64,000 nucleotides of DNA from the NCBI GenBank assembly GCA_003952965.2, contig CM025854.1, positions 17,203,067 through 17,267,066 on the forward strand. Direction: 5' to 3'. Made by a program: the position numbers and the translations under genes. Below the pieces are notes generated by a model that was not told the origin of the DNA, did no database searches, and saw only the letters and a program-made list of their open reading frames with translations. Below are positions 11,684 to 21,959 of this stretch, one piece after another. Every line of letters begins with the position of its first letter. Position 1 is the first letter of the stretch. Origin of the DNA: Morella rubra. Lineage: Eukaryota > Streptophyta > Magnoliopsida > Fagales > Myricaceae.

Positions 11684-13711
11684 AGTAATAGCATGATGTC
11701 AATTAGTGGTAATAGCATGAGTATAGTTTGAGTAATAATTACGTGTCAGAGTTTTGTGTCTTTTATCATTCATATAATGACAGCAAGTGAAGGCACTCTT
11801 GACACACAACATGTTATAAATTAAAACATAAATTATTTTCCAATGTCTCGTACCGAGTGGTTTTGAAGTAGACAGACTATCTAAAGGTGTCGATTGAAAA
11901 TAACTTCAGATAGTTATCCATCCATCTGGTGAAACCCCGGGCTTATCCATTCATCAGAATCAAAGATGTACAGTGATAAATTGGAAGCAAGTTTTATATA
12001 CTTAGGAAAAAAAGGAAAAATAAAAAAGTTTTATATAGTTTTAATTATTAAACAATGAAACTACATCACTAAGAGTGGCTAAAAGCTCAGACCAACTTAT
12101 GAAAATTTTTTTTTTGGCGAAGCAATGGGTGTCGACCGCCTTAGTTAGCTACCCCCTGCTTCTGCCCCTGAGCATAATAAGCTCATGCATGCGGCATTTC
12201 CGGTTCTTGTTGTAATCAAGAGTATTTTTTTTTTTTTTTTTGCCTAAGAATCAGGACGCGCACGTAGTTGATGTTAGACCTTTCTAACTTAACGATGGAT
12301 GTGTGGTTATCCTGCAGCCTGCTTACAATTTCAGACACACTAAGACTAAAGGTTTGTTCATGAAAATAATAATAAAATAATTTATATTTTGTAAAAAAAA
12401 TATATAATTCAAATAATATATATACGCTTAAGTTTTTGGATAAATTATGGATTCACATCTTTTTCCATTAAATTATTATTTTCATTATAATAAACATAAA
12501 AAAAATTCCTTTAAATCATCACTCTCTACTTTTTTACCAACTCTTATAAATCAAAATTTTGGTCTACATATCAAAAATACAGGTTAATGTATAACGAATA
12601 ATACTATCATTGACCTCAGGGCCGCCAACCCAGCAGTTGGAAGGTCAGCCTCGAAATATTCGACGTATCAAGTTCAAGTCATTTGGGAGTGAGTTTGATC
12701 CTCTTGTTGTTAGGCGAGTACTAGACTTAATGCGTACGGAGTTGTGGACCAGTTTCGTGCACACCACCTGAAGGAAATTACCTAGTGGAGCAAATTTAGG
12801 CCAGCAAGATAACTCTCCTAGTAGTTTAGGCTTTTGTTTTTGTCATGATACTATCATATAATCATGCGGCATACTTTTCATCTCAAAAACAAAATACCAG
12901 TATAAATAAATATATTTTGGACACCATTTTTATGTAAGAACAGCGTGAAGCTGATATAAAGAAGGATCTGATATAAAAAGCATGACTTTTTTTGTTTTTG
13001 TAACAGCAAAGTACTTCTATTTGACCCGTAACTTGTATGTACTAATAATTAGCATGATTGAAACTCATTAACTCTGCTACGTTCCTTTCTTCTATTTTTC
13101 TATTTTTTAGCTCATTTTTATTGATTATTTTGGAGAAAGAGAAAAGAATTCACACACCAAGGCTAAAGAAGTGACGTTATGTTTTTGGGAGTAAAGAGAA
13201 GTAGTTTATTCGGATATGCAATGAGTTAAATACAAGCAAAAGGGTAGAAACCCTTGTACACAAACCAATTAAACCATAAACGGTTTACAATAAAATTGGC
13301 ACAGCCCATTCAAATACATATCAAACGTTGTACACTAAGGAGGTTGTCTAATTCACACACTATCTTCAAAAAGACCTAACTCTTGAAGAGGTGATGTAGC
13401 CTTCTAAGTAACTCTCGAATCATTGTTATTACATGTGACAAAAAAAATTCTTGACTAATCTGAAAGAACGGGAAAATAGTTCACATATCTCAGAGGGCCA
13501 AAAGTAAGTAATATTACTTTATTTTTCGGTTTTCTTGCTTGCCTTTTCTTTACGAAGATAGCCAAAAGTATGCAACCAAACGACTTCACAGGATAGGGTA
13601 TGAGAATCTAATGGACGGTCATCTAAACCATTCACAAATCACATGAGTTCTCAAATCCGCAACTAAGCAATAATAGCCATCTCTCCCTTTTCACCAAACA
13701 AAACCAAAACG
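11684..13711 (+). repeat. Tandem non-coding unit, copy 2
   Basis: This is the second copy of the unit starting at 9,594. Differences from copy 1 are mostly short deletions (for example around 11,840, 11,935 and 12,080) and a few short insertions of C-rich words (CCCC near 12,155 and 12,165). No gene is seen. Confidence 0.8.
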
Positions 13712-13927
13712 AAGTTATATCCTCTTACGGTCTTGCCTGTCCCTCGCGGGCAGTCCCAAAATTGCCCGATCCTACCTCACCCTCCACTTCCAAAATCAGA
13801 AAACGCCTCAAAAGTACCCCATCACTTCGGTCAAGAGAGAGAAAAGCCAGACATACATACAGGCCAACGATATATATATAATGCCCCCTTAAGTGGTACT
13901 AGTTGTCTAGTGATTTAGAATTTAAGC

Positions 13928-14008
13928 GGCTGTTCGCAAGAGGGACATCACGTTGCGTGAGGGGGCTCAAGAGCCCACAATCAGGAATGACTTTGATGAG
14001 GCTGAGGA
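13928..14008 (+). pseudogene. LINE ORF1, C-terminal remnant interrupted by the CACTA element
   Basis: One frame reads GAQEPTIRNDFDEAE up to the GGA target site. After the CACTA element it resumes at 21,930 as GQTMPPPPQ followed by TGA (21,961-21,963). Acidic then Pro-rich C-termini just before ORF2 are common in plant L1 elements. The stop codon overlaps the ORF2 start as ATGA (21,960-21,963). Only the ORF1 tail exists because the LINE is 5'-truncated. Confidence 0.6.
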
Positions 14009-14023
14009 AACTACAAAAAAAAA
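14009..14023 (+). repeat. CACTA left terminal inverted repeat
   Basis: The sequence AACTACAAAAAAAAA pairs with CACTACAAAAAAAAA at the right end with one mismatch at the outermost base. Confidence 0.88.
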
Positions 14024-14026
14024 GGT

Positions 14027-14214
14027 CTACAGCGGCGGTCACCCAAACCGCCGCTATATGCCCTATATCCGGCGGTTTATCAAACGCGACCAAAAATAAT
14101 AGCGGCGGTCTCTATAGCGGCGGTCAAAACCGCCGCTATAAACAAAATAGCAGCGGTTGATATAGCGGCGGTAGTATACCGCCCTATAGCGGCGGTCACT
14201 GACCGCCGCTATAG
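14027..14214. repeat. Left subterminal array of GCGGCGGTC repeats
   Basis: About ten copies of (TATA)GCGGCGGTC or its complement occur in direct and inverted order. The best hairpin has 14 bp perfect arms, CTATAGCGGCGGTC at 14,184-14,197 and its reverse complement at 14,201-14,214, with a 3 nt loop (ACT). In this family such arrays are binding sites for the element's own DNA-binding protein (established for En/Spm TNPA, inferred here). Confidence 0.85.
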
Positions 14215-14247
14215 AGTGAAACGCGCGTTTAGTAAATTTTGAGGTTT

Positions 14248-14530
14248 CCCCCCCTTCTTCCCCCTTCGCGAATTTCAGCCCCCCCTCTCGCGATTTCAGC
14301 TCCCCCCCCCCCAATTCGAACTGCAAATCCCCTCCCACCCCCCCTCTGCGATTTCAGCTCCCCTCCCCCCCCTTCGCCAATTTCAGCCCCCCCCCCCTCC
14401 GCGAATTTCACCCCCCCGCCCCTCCGCTCAGCCCCCCCCCCCCCCCCCCCCAATTCGAACTTCAAATCTCCTCCCCCCTTTGAACTTCACGAATTTCAGC
14501 TCCCCCCATTCGAACTTCACGAAATAATTC
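14248..14530. repeat. C-rich low-complexity tract (G-quadruplex-prone on the minus strand)
   Basis: Runs of 6 to about 20 C alternate with a recurring word GCGAATTTCAGC or AATTCGAACTTCA, giving a degenerate minisatellite with units of about 20-60 bp. Reading frames here (Pro-rich or Gly-rich) are by-products of the composition. Confidence 0.85.
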
Positions 14531-14749
14531 AACTGTGTTGGTTTTGCATTGCTGTTCAGGTCAGTGACTTAGACTCAATGTATATTTTTCGTATTTTATA
14601 AAATATGAATGAAATTAATTATATGGAGATTGGAGGTCAGGGCTTATGAATTGGATTATTGGGTTCTGTTGTGTTGGAGATTGATTTTGTTGGAGATTGG
14701 AGATTGGTTTTGTTGGAGTGTTGCTTATGAATTGGTTGTGTTTGTTGTA

Positions 14750-15205
14750 TGAATTATTACTGTATGAATTGGTTGTTGAAAATATATGAATGCTGAATTT
14801 GTTGCTGAAATATATGAATTGGAATGTATGAATTGGTTGCTGAAAAATATGAATTGAAATGTATGAATTGGTTGCTGGAAATATATGAATTGAAATGTAT
14901 GAATTGGTTTGTATGAATTGGTTGCTGAAAATATATGAATTTTTGTATGAATTGATTGCTGAAAATATATGTTTGTATGAATTGGTTTGTATGAAATATA
15001 TGAATTGGAATGTATGAATTTATTGCTGAAAATATATGAATTTGTTTGTATGAATTGGTTGCTGAAATATATTTGAAATGTATGAATTGGTTGCTGGAAA
15101 TATATGAATTGGAATTGATTGCTGAAAATATATGAATTGATTGAAAATGTAATTGGAATGTATGAATTGGTTGCTGAAAAATATGAATTGAATGTATGAA
15201 TTTAT
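14750..15205. repeat. AT-rich minisatellite, about 30-35 bp unit
   Basis: The phrase TGTATGAATTGGTTGCTG followed by AAAATATATGAATTG recurs more than ten times with variable spacing. It lies between the C-rich tract and the transposase gene inside the CACTA element. Confidence 0.85.
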
Positions 15206-15454
15206 TGATGTCCAAAAGTCCGCTGTTTTTACTATTTTTTTTGGACCAGGTATCTTTATTAAAAATCTATTTTTCAAATTTCTTTCACAGTTGAACTCAA
15301 TAGTCTCAACTACAGTGGTTTTCGTAACTGTGATTGAGGGACACTAGGTGACTTGCCGATAACATATTACTCTTTCACAGGTCAGTGGTATTTTGAATCT
15401 CTTCGTCAATTACTATTGTTTGTTCTTTTTTCCTTTTTTTTTTAGAGATTAGAG

Positions 15455-15650
15455 TTTGTGGATTTTATTGGAAGGCGGACGGCAGAGCTAACTATTATTG
15501 GAGATGTTGGTGTTTGTGGGTTTTGTTGGAAGGCGGAGGGTAGGGCTAACTTTTATTTGTTGTTGGTTCTGTGGAGTTTATTGGAGATGTTGGTGTTTGT
15601 GGGTTTTGTTGGAAGGCGGAGGGTAGGGCTAACTATTATTTGTTGTTGGT
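15455..15650 (+). repeat. Short direct repeats in the transposase leader
   Basis: The phrases TTGGAAGGCGGAGGGTAGGG and GAGATGTTGGTGTTTGTGGG occur two to three times (about 15,468, 15,528 and 15,612) in units of about 50-85 bp. They lie upstream of the transposase start. Confidence 0.75.
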
Positions 15651-15842
15651 TCTGATGTTCGATTGGAGGACTGTTGAGATCAGGTGGTACACTGATTGTG
15701 AGGTATGATGTTTAACAATGTTATGCGTGTGTTGTTTTATTAATTTATGTTAGTTTTATTGAAAAATCTTGATAAAATGTGATGAACATTAAAATATGCA
15801 TAATCTTTTTTGTTGCATTTCATATAGTTATTATTGTCGCTC

Positions 15843-18800
15843 ATGGACAAGAGTTGGATGAAAAAGAAACGCGGGACAAGTGAATATGTGTTGGGAGTCA
15901 ATGAGTTTCTGGGTTTTGCATCTAAGAGTATGGGTAGTGATGAGAGAATTTGTTGCCCTTGTGTAAAGTGCGTCAATTACAAGAGGTATAACATCAGTAC
16001 GGTACATGATCATTTGGTCCAATATGGGATGTCTCCGGGTTACGATTATTGGTTTGCGCATGGTGAATTGCGAGATAGGGCAGCATCTAGTCATCCTTCT
16101 ATTTCTGTTGGGGATAATGAAATGTGTGAACCCATCATCTGGGATGCATGAACTATTACACGAGGTATTTCCATTAGTACCGGAAACACAATCCCATAAT
16201 GTACGAGAACAAAGAGATCCACTTCCTACTGAAAATACTGCAAAGTTTTATGACATGCTTAAAGATGCAGACGATCCTTTGTATGAAGGGTGCATAAAAT
16301 TTAGTAAGTTAACTGCTGTTGTACAGTTATACCATTTGAAGTGCATGGGAGGTTGGAGTAATACCTCTTTTACGTGGTTACTCCAAACACTGGGTGATAT
16401 GCTCCCTGCGGGTGCGAAATTACCGAAGGACACTTATGAAGTTAAAAAATACATGAAAGGGTTAGGACTTGGCTATGAAAAGATTCCTGTTTGTCCAAAC
16501 GGTTGTATGTTGTTTTGGAATGAGAATGAGAATTAGAAGTTTGTTCAAAGTGTGGAGCATCAAAATGGAAGGGCAATGGGGAGGGAAATATTTTCTCACA
16601 GAATGAAGGTGGATCATCCAAGAGATCAAGAAAAAACCGGCGAAAGTTTTGCGGTGGTTTCCTTTAAAGCACCGCTTGCAGAGATTATTCATGTCCTCAA
16701 AAACTGCTTCTCATATGAAATGGCATCACGATGGACGTGTAAATGATGGGTTGTTAAGGCATCCGGCCGATGGTCAAGCTTGGAAGGCATTTGATGCACA
16801 GTATGCTGATTTTGCTTCTGATCCTCGTAATGTTAGGCTTGGGTTAGCAGCGGATGGGTTTAATCCTTTTGGAACATGAGCACTAGTCATAGCACATGGC
16901 CAGTGATATTAGTACCATATAACTTGCCTCCTTGGATGTGCATGAAACGTTCATCTTTAATGTTGTCATTACTTATTCCTGGACCGAAATCTCCTTCTTT
17001 CAAGATAGATGTATATCTAGACCATTGATATTAGAGTTAAAAGAGTTGTGGGATGTTGGATTAGATACTTATGACATTGCTACGAAAGATATGTTTAAGA
17101 TGCGTGCGGCATTGATGTGGACAATTAACGATTTTCCTGCATATGGTGACCTCTCTGGATGGAGTACAAAGGGACGTCTTGCATGTCCATGTTGTATGTA
17201 TCAGACTTGGTCACGGTGGTTGGATAATGGTAGAAAATTTTGCTACATGGGGCATAGACGGTTCTTACCATTAAATCATAGGTGGAGAAGAGATCAAAGA
17301 TCATTTGACGGTACTTATGAAATGACTCCACCACCCTATTTTATGACCGGTGATGACATTTTCAGGGAATTACAGGGTACTTTACATTTTGAGTCAAGTG
17401 TATGGAAGAAGCAAAGTATTTTCTTCACATTGCCTTATTGGAAGGATAATATGTTACGCCATAATCTAGATGTCATGCATATAGAGAAAAACGTAATGGA
17501 CAATATCATTGGTACATTGTTAGATGTGGACGGGAAGACAAAAGATAACTATAAGGCACGTCTTGACTTACAAAGCATGGGAATAAGACATGATCTCCAT
17601 CCAAAGATCACTGATGCAGGAAAGGTTCATTTGCCTGGTGCTTGCTACTCAATGACTCGCGAAGAGAAAGAATGCTTTCTAAAAGTGATAAAGAATGCGA
17701 AATTTCCGGATGGTTTCGCTTCGAACATATCACGTTGTGTCAAGCTTCAACAACGTAATATCATAGGTTTGAAGAGTCATGACTGTCACATCTTGATGCA
17801 GCATTTGATGCCTATTGCAATACGAAGATCGTTGCCAAGCATGGTTTGTTCTCCTTTGATCTCATTGCATGTTTCTTTAGAGAAATTTGTTCCAAAACAT
17901 TACGGATAGAGGACTTAGATCGACTTGAGGCTCAAATCCCTATAACATTGTGTCAACTTGAAAGGATATTTCCGCCTGCATTCTTTACTGTTATGGTGCA
18001 CTTGGTCGTACATCTAGTTGCAGAATGTAAGATGGGTGGACCGGTTCAACTTCGGTGGATGTATCCTATTGAAAGGTAATATGAATTATAGAGATATGTT
18101 ACATCACGTTTCTTTGCACGTGTTTTATTTAATAAAGTCTAATATTGTTGATGTAGGTGCATGCACCGTTTCAAATCTTATGTTCGCAACACGGCCGCAC
18201 CTGAAGGCTCTATTGCTGAAGGATATATAGCAGATGAATGCTTAACATTTTGTTCAAGATATTTAGAATCAGTCCCAACGATCTTTAATAGATCACCAAG
18301 AAATGTAGACGATACTATGGGAGGAATATCATTTGTTCGTCTTGATATGAAAACATGCATGCAGGCTCATCGATATATCCTTTTTAATTGCGATGAGTTA
18401 ATTCAAATTCGCACGTAAGTGATGTTAGACTTCTAACTCTTTCATTGAGCATGTTTTTATCGATGAATGAAATTAATTTTTTAGTTGTATTGTCGATGTG
18501 TAGAATGCATAAGGAGCGATTGAAGGCAAGAAACCGTAGTAGTCGACCAACAGATTATGTCATCGATAAGATGCATAGGGATGAATTTTGTGACTGGTTT
18601 CGAAACTATGTATGTGTTATGTTTAAAATGTTTTGTATTGGCTGATTACTTTGAAACTTACAATTAGTTTTAATCTTGACTTGTTGTTCGAGGAAAATAG
18701 GTACAAAATATGGACGAGATGATGAAGCATCAACTTCCAAATAGAGTTCGATGGCTTGCTAAAGGTCCAAACCCCGAAGCTAGATCATTTAGCCGATATG

Positions 18801-19331
18801 TACATAATGGTGTGAAATTTCGTACAAAAGACAATGAAATAGGCAGAACAACTCAAAATAGTGGAGTATGTGTGACTGTTGAAGGGGGCACCACATATTA
18901 CGGGCGAATTATAAGTATCATTGAGTTAAACTATTTTGATGAAGAATGTTTTGTACTATTCAAATGTGATTGGGTTGACACAGCTATTGGTAGGGGATAT
19001 AAAGTTGATGAGTTTGGATTCGAACTTGTTAATTTTTCGCGTTTAGTGCATACTGGAGATCGATTAAGCGATGATCCATTCATTTTGGCACCACAAGCAT
19101 CTCAAGTATACTATGTAGCAGATGAAAGACATCCAAATTGGGAAGTAGTTGTCAAGACCAAACCAAGAGATGTGTTTGATGCTGGTAATGATGACGACAT
19201 AGATGACTACTGTGAAAATGAACCTTACAATTTCAACGTTGAGCAAATCCTCGAGAATGTACACGATGATTTGACGTGGTTTAGAAATGAGGTGGAAGGA
19301 ACAACACTAGATATACCTCAGGAATTTCCTA
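15843..19331 (+). pseudogene. CACTA tnp2-type transposase (TNPD-like), frameshifted
   Basis: The ATG at 15,843 opens MDKSWMKKKRGTSEYV, the transposase-associated domain with the CPCVKCVN and YGMSPGYDYWFAHGE words. There follow the tnp2 catalytic region (LQRLFMSSKTASHMKWH, then HPADGQAWKAFD and NVRLGLAADGFNPFG; LTR-free CACTA transposases of this type carry these), the long open segment at 16,932-17,909 (ALMWTINDFPAYGDLSGWST, LDVMHIEKNVMDNIIGTLLD), a DUF4218-like part (17,846-18,080), and a DUF4216-like part (GVCVTVEGGTTYYGRI, 18,866 on). GT-AG introns are visible at about 18,076-18,157, 18,415-18,502 and 18,607-18,700. A donor follows EFPM at 19,333. Frame changes occur near 16,145, 16,535, 16,640, 16,880-16,985 and 17,840, so the protein is not intact. 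Confidence 0.88.
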
Positions 19332-19496
19332 TGGTATGTCAAATATGTCTCTGTTTGTGTGAAATATTTTTTTTTTACATGCTCAGATTTACCATATATT
19401 CGTTTTATTGACGTTTTGTTTAAGGAAATGTGTTTTGTATTGTTGAATTTTACATTGAAATCACTTTTATGCATGTTTAAATATTGTATAGGTACA

Positions 19497-21440
19497 ATGA
19501 CGAGGAAGAGATTCAGGACTATATCTTCTTCATCACAGCCACCTGTGCCACCATCGCAAGAAGCAACGGCATCACAAGAAGCAACGCCGTCACAGCCACC
19601 TGCGCATCCTTCAGAACAGGCTACGATGCCATCGTTCGATTATGATCAATCTTTGAACGATAACGAAATAATTGGTATGTTCATAACCACAATAGAGATA
19701 ATCTAAGTTTAATATGTTACTCAATTTAGTTTCACATGCTAAATGTGCAGGTGATACTGAAGTCCGGAAAGTGCGTGGCGGCACGCGGATGACGGACGTC
19801 TGGAATCTGAAGGAAGACGAATTGATTCCAGTACAATTCAATGGCAATGGGCAGCCATTGGGTAATGAAGGGGGAATATTTAACAAATTCACTGGTTGTG
19901 TTGCCCGTGTTGCGAATCAAATCCCCCTAGATGCGGCGGATTGGCGTAAAGTCCCATTGTCAATAAAAGAGGACTGTTGGAGCCTCATGACGGTATAATT
20001 TTGGTTATTTGTCACAATTGTTATTCAACTATATGAATTTAATAATTGACTCACCTAACTGTTGGGGTATATTTTGCAGAAACGGTTTACAATCCCCGAG
20101 CCTCCATTGGGGGATATTGTCAAGAGCTGGTTCCTCAAAGATTTAGGAGAGAAATGGAGGAACTACAAGTGTAGTTTAAAGCAAATTTTTTGATGAGGCC
20201 TTTACGCCTCAGTATGTGAAAAATAATGCTCCAACAGACGTTAATTTGGAGCAATTTTGCAAATTAGTCGATTTTTGGTATTCTGATGCAGGACGGGTAT
20301 GACATTTATTTATTTGTATTATAATTTTTATGAATATAACTTCTTATTAATTTTAACTGTCTTGATGTTAATGTAGCATCGAAGTCATGCTGGAAAACAA
20401 AATAGATCGCTCCAAACGACGGTCCACACTGCAGGATCAAAGAGCTTCGCACGTTATGCTCACGAATTGGTATGTAGTACTTTCATTAGTTTGTTTAATA
20501 GTATAGTACTTATCATTGTCATTCTTATTTGTAATTTACAATTTCATCACGAATTCGTGTTTGTGATGCAGGAAAAAGAGAAACAAGTTCCAATCAATCG
20601 AGCGGATTTATATAAACTGTCCATATGCGTTCTGACGGATCTCCAATAAATCCGGACGTAGCAGAGAAAATAGTATGTCATTATTACAATTGGAGATTGA
20701 TTTCAATGTGCGAATATTAATTCAAAATTTAATTGTACGTTGTACTCTCTCAGAGGCGAATGGAGGAGATTGGACTGAACGATTCAGGAAGTTCACAAAC
20801 TTCCAACGAATTTAGAGTGGATGGCAGCATCGGTTGGTCACCATCTGACCGATATGCACAAGTGATTGGTCCAGAACGACATGGTCGCATTCGCGGCGTT
20901 GGATTAGGACCAACTCCTTCATCTCATCCTGCCAACACCAACGTAAGATCCAGTCAGCCTACATCCTCTAGTAACGAGAGAGCGTATTTATGGAAAATAG
21001 AGTTCAGATGTTGGAGTCTGAAGTAGCATCGCTAAATCTACAATACAAATGATGGCACAAGCTTGGGTAAAAGTTTTATTTACTTATCCTCAAGTATTAC
21101 TATTGATTCTATTTATGTATATTTCGTAGTTAATTAATGTTTGTTTAACTGTTGTAGGAGCAACGTCAATACCAAGATGTTCCCAATAACAATCAGGTTT
21201 CACCAGCAATTCATAGATCATCTCATGCAAGTCGGAAAACGAGTGTTGGTAAGATACAAACATAAATGAATACTGCCATTAATTTAATTTTAAGTATGTA
21301 TAAGCTCTTTTATCTTTGTTCATGTCATTACTGTTTGTTAATTTTACAATATTGTAATAGCAGACAATGCCGATGACGCAGAAAGTGAGGAGCAGATGGT
21401 GCTGAAGGTGGAGAGGATTAAATTTAGAGTTATTTGTACT
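19497..21440 (+). pseudogene. Second CACTA gene, plant transposase Ptta/En/Spm type (TNPA-like)
   Basis: The ATG at 19,497 opens MTRKRFRTISSSSQPPVP, a Ser/Pro/Gln-rich start. Exons then carry VRKVRGGTRMTDVWNL, GNGQPLGNEGGIF, VPLSIKEDCWSLMT and FTIPEPPLGDIVKSW, the pattern of the Ptta/En/Spm transposase family. Later come AGKQNRSLQTTVHTAGSKSF and ADLYKL, a region that in relatives is followed by a DGSPINPDV-type word, also present here in a shifted frame (about 20,630-20,665). Introns with GT-AG borders are visible at about 19,673-19,750, 19,990-20,080, 20,296-20,376, 20,470-20,570 and 20,670-20,752. One extra T near 20,190 breaks the frame. The product likely binds the subterminal GGCGGTC repeats (inference). 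Confidence 0.75.
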
Positions 21441-21647
21441 TAAATGTCATGACTTGTTAGTTTTTAGTCTATTGAGAAAATACCCTTAACTTATTTTTGT
21501 TTGATGCAAAACTTGTAAGACATGCTTATAATGAAATATATTTTGTTTTATTACACTTTTCTTTGTTTGCATTAATCAATTAAAATCTATAACAAAATTT
21601 GTATGGTAGGAAAATATAAAAAAAAAAAAAAAAAAAAAAAACAAACC

Positions 21648-21910
21648 TATAGCGGCGGTCACTGACCGCCGTTAAAACCAACGGAAAGGGTTATAGCAGC
21701 GGTCATGTAACCGCCGCTATAACACAATAGCTGACCGTGCTAAAAACTGTAGCGGCGGTCACGCCGGCTACAGAGACCGCAAAGTTGGCTCTATAGCGGC
21801 GGTCACACCAGCGGCCTCCAACCGCGCTATAGGGCCCGAATATAGCGGCGGTCTGCTATAGCCTATCACTTTTGGACCTATAGCGGCAGTTTTCGACCGC
21901 CGCTATAGGT
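21648..21910. repeat. Right subterminal array of GCGGCGGTC repeats
   Basis: About nine copies in both orientations mirror the left array, including TATAGCGGCGGTCACTGACCG at its start and a final inverted pair at about 21,880-21,907 just inside the right terminus. Confidence 0.85.
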
Positions 21911-21911
21911 G

Positions 21912-21926
21912 TTTTTTTTTGTAGTG
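21912..21926 (-). repeat. CACTA right terminal inverted repeat
   Basis: TTTTTTTTTGTAGTG is the exact reverse complement of CACTACAAAAAAAAA. It is followed by the GGA target-site duplicate at 21,927-21,929. Confidence 0.92.
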
Positions 21927-21959
21927 GGAGGCGGGCCAAACCATGCCGCCACCTCCTCA

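Larger units (their letters stand above)
14009..21926 (+). mobile_element. CACTA (En/Spm) transposon, complete ends, 7.9 kb
   Basis: The 3' end is TTTTTTTTTGTAGTG (21,912-21,926), the reverse of CACTACAAAAAAAAA. The 5' end at 14,009 is AACTACAAAAAAAAA, one base changed (C to A). The element is flanked by the 3 bp direct repeat GGA (14,006-14,008 and 21,927-21,929), the duplication size typical of CACTA. Subterminal regions are packed with TATAGCGGCGGTC in both orientations. Inside are a tnp2-type transposase gene and a second gene of the Ptta/En/Spm (PF03004-like) type, in the usual order. Both carry frameshifts, so the copy is probably inactive though structurally complete. Confidence 0.92.

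Noticed and set aside
14184-14214. Hairpin as a bacterial-type terminator or microRNA precursor
   Set aside because: It belongs to the subterminal inverted repeats of the CACTA element, and the arms are too short for a typical plant microRNA precursor.
14229-14601. Proline-rich and glycine-rich open frames on both strands
   Set aside because: They follow directly from the long C runs; no start context, domain or neighbouring exon supports a gene.
14757-15277. Minus-strand frames rich in Ser, Phe, His, Gln
   Set aside because: They are translations of the AT minisatellite and vary with unit number.
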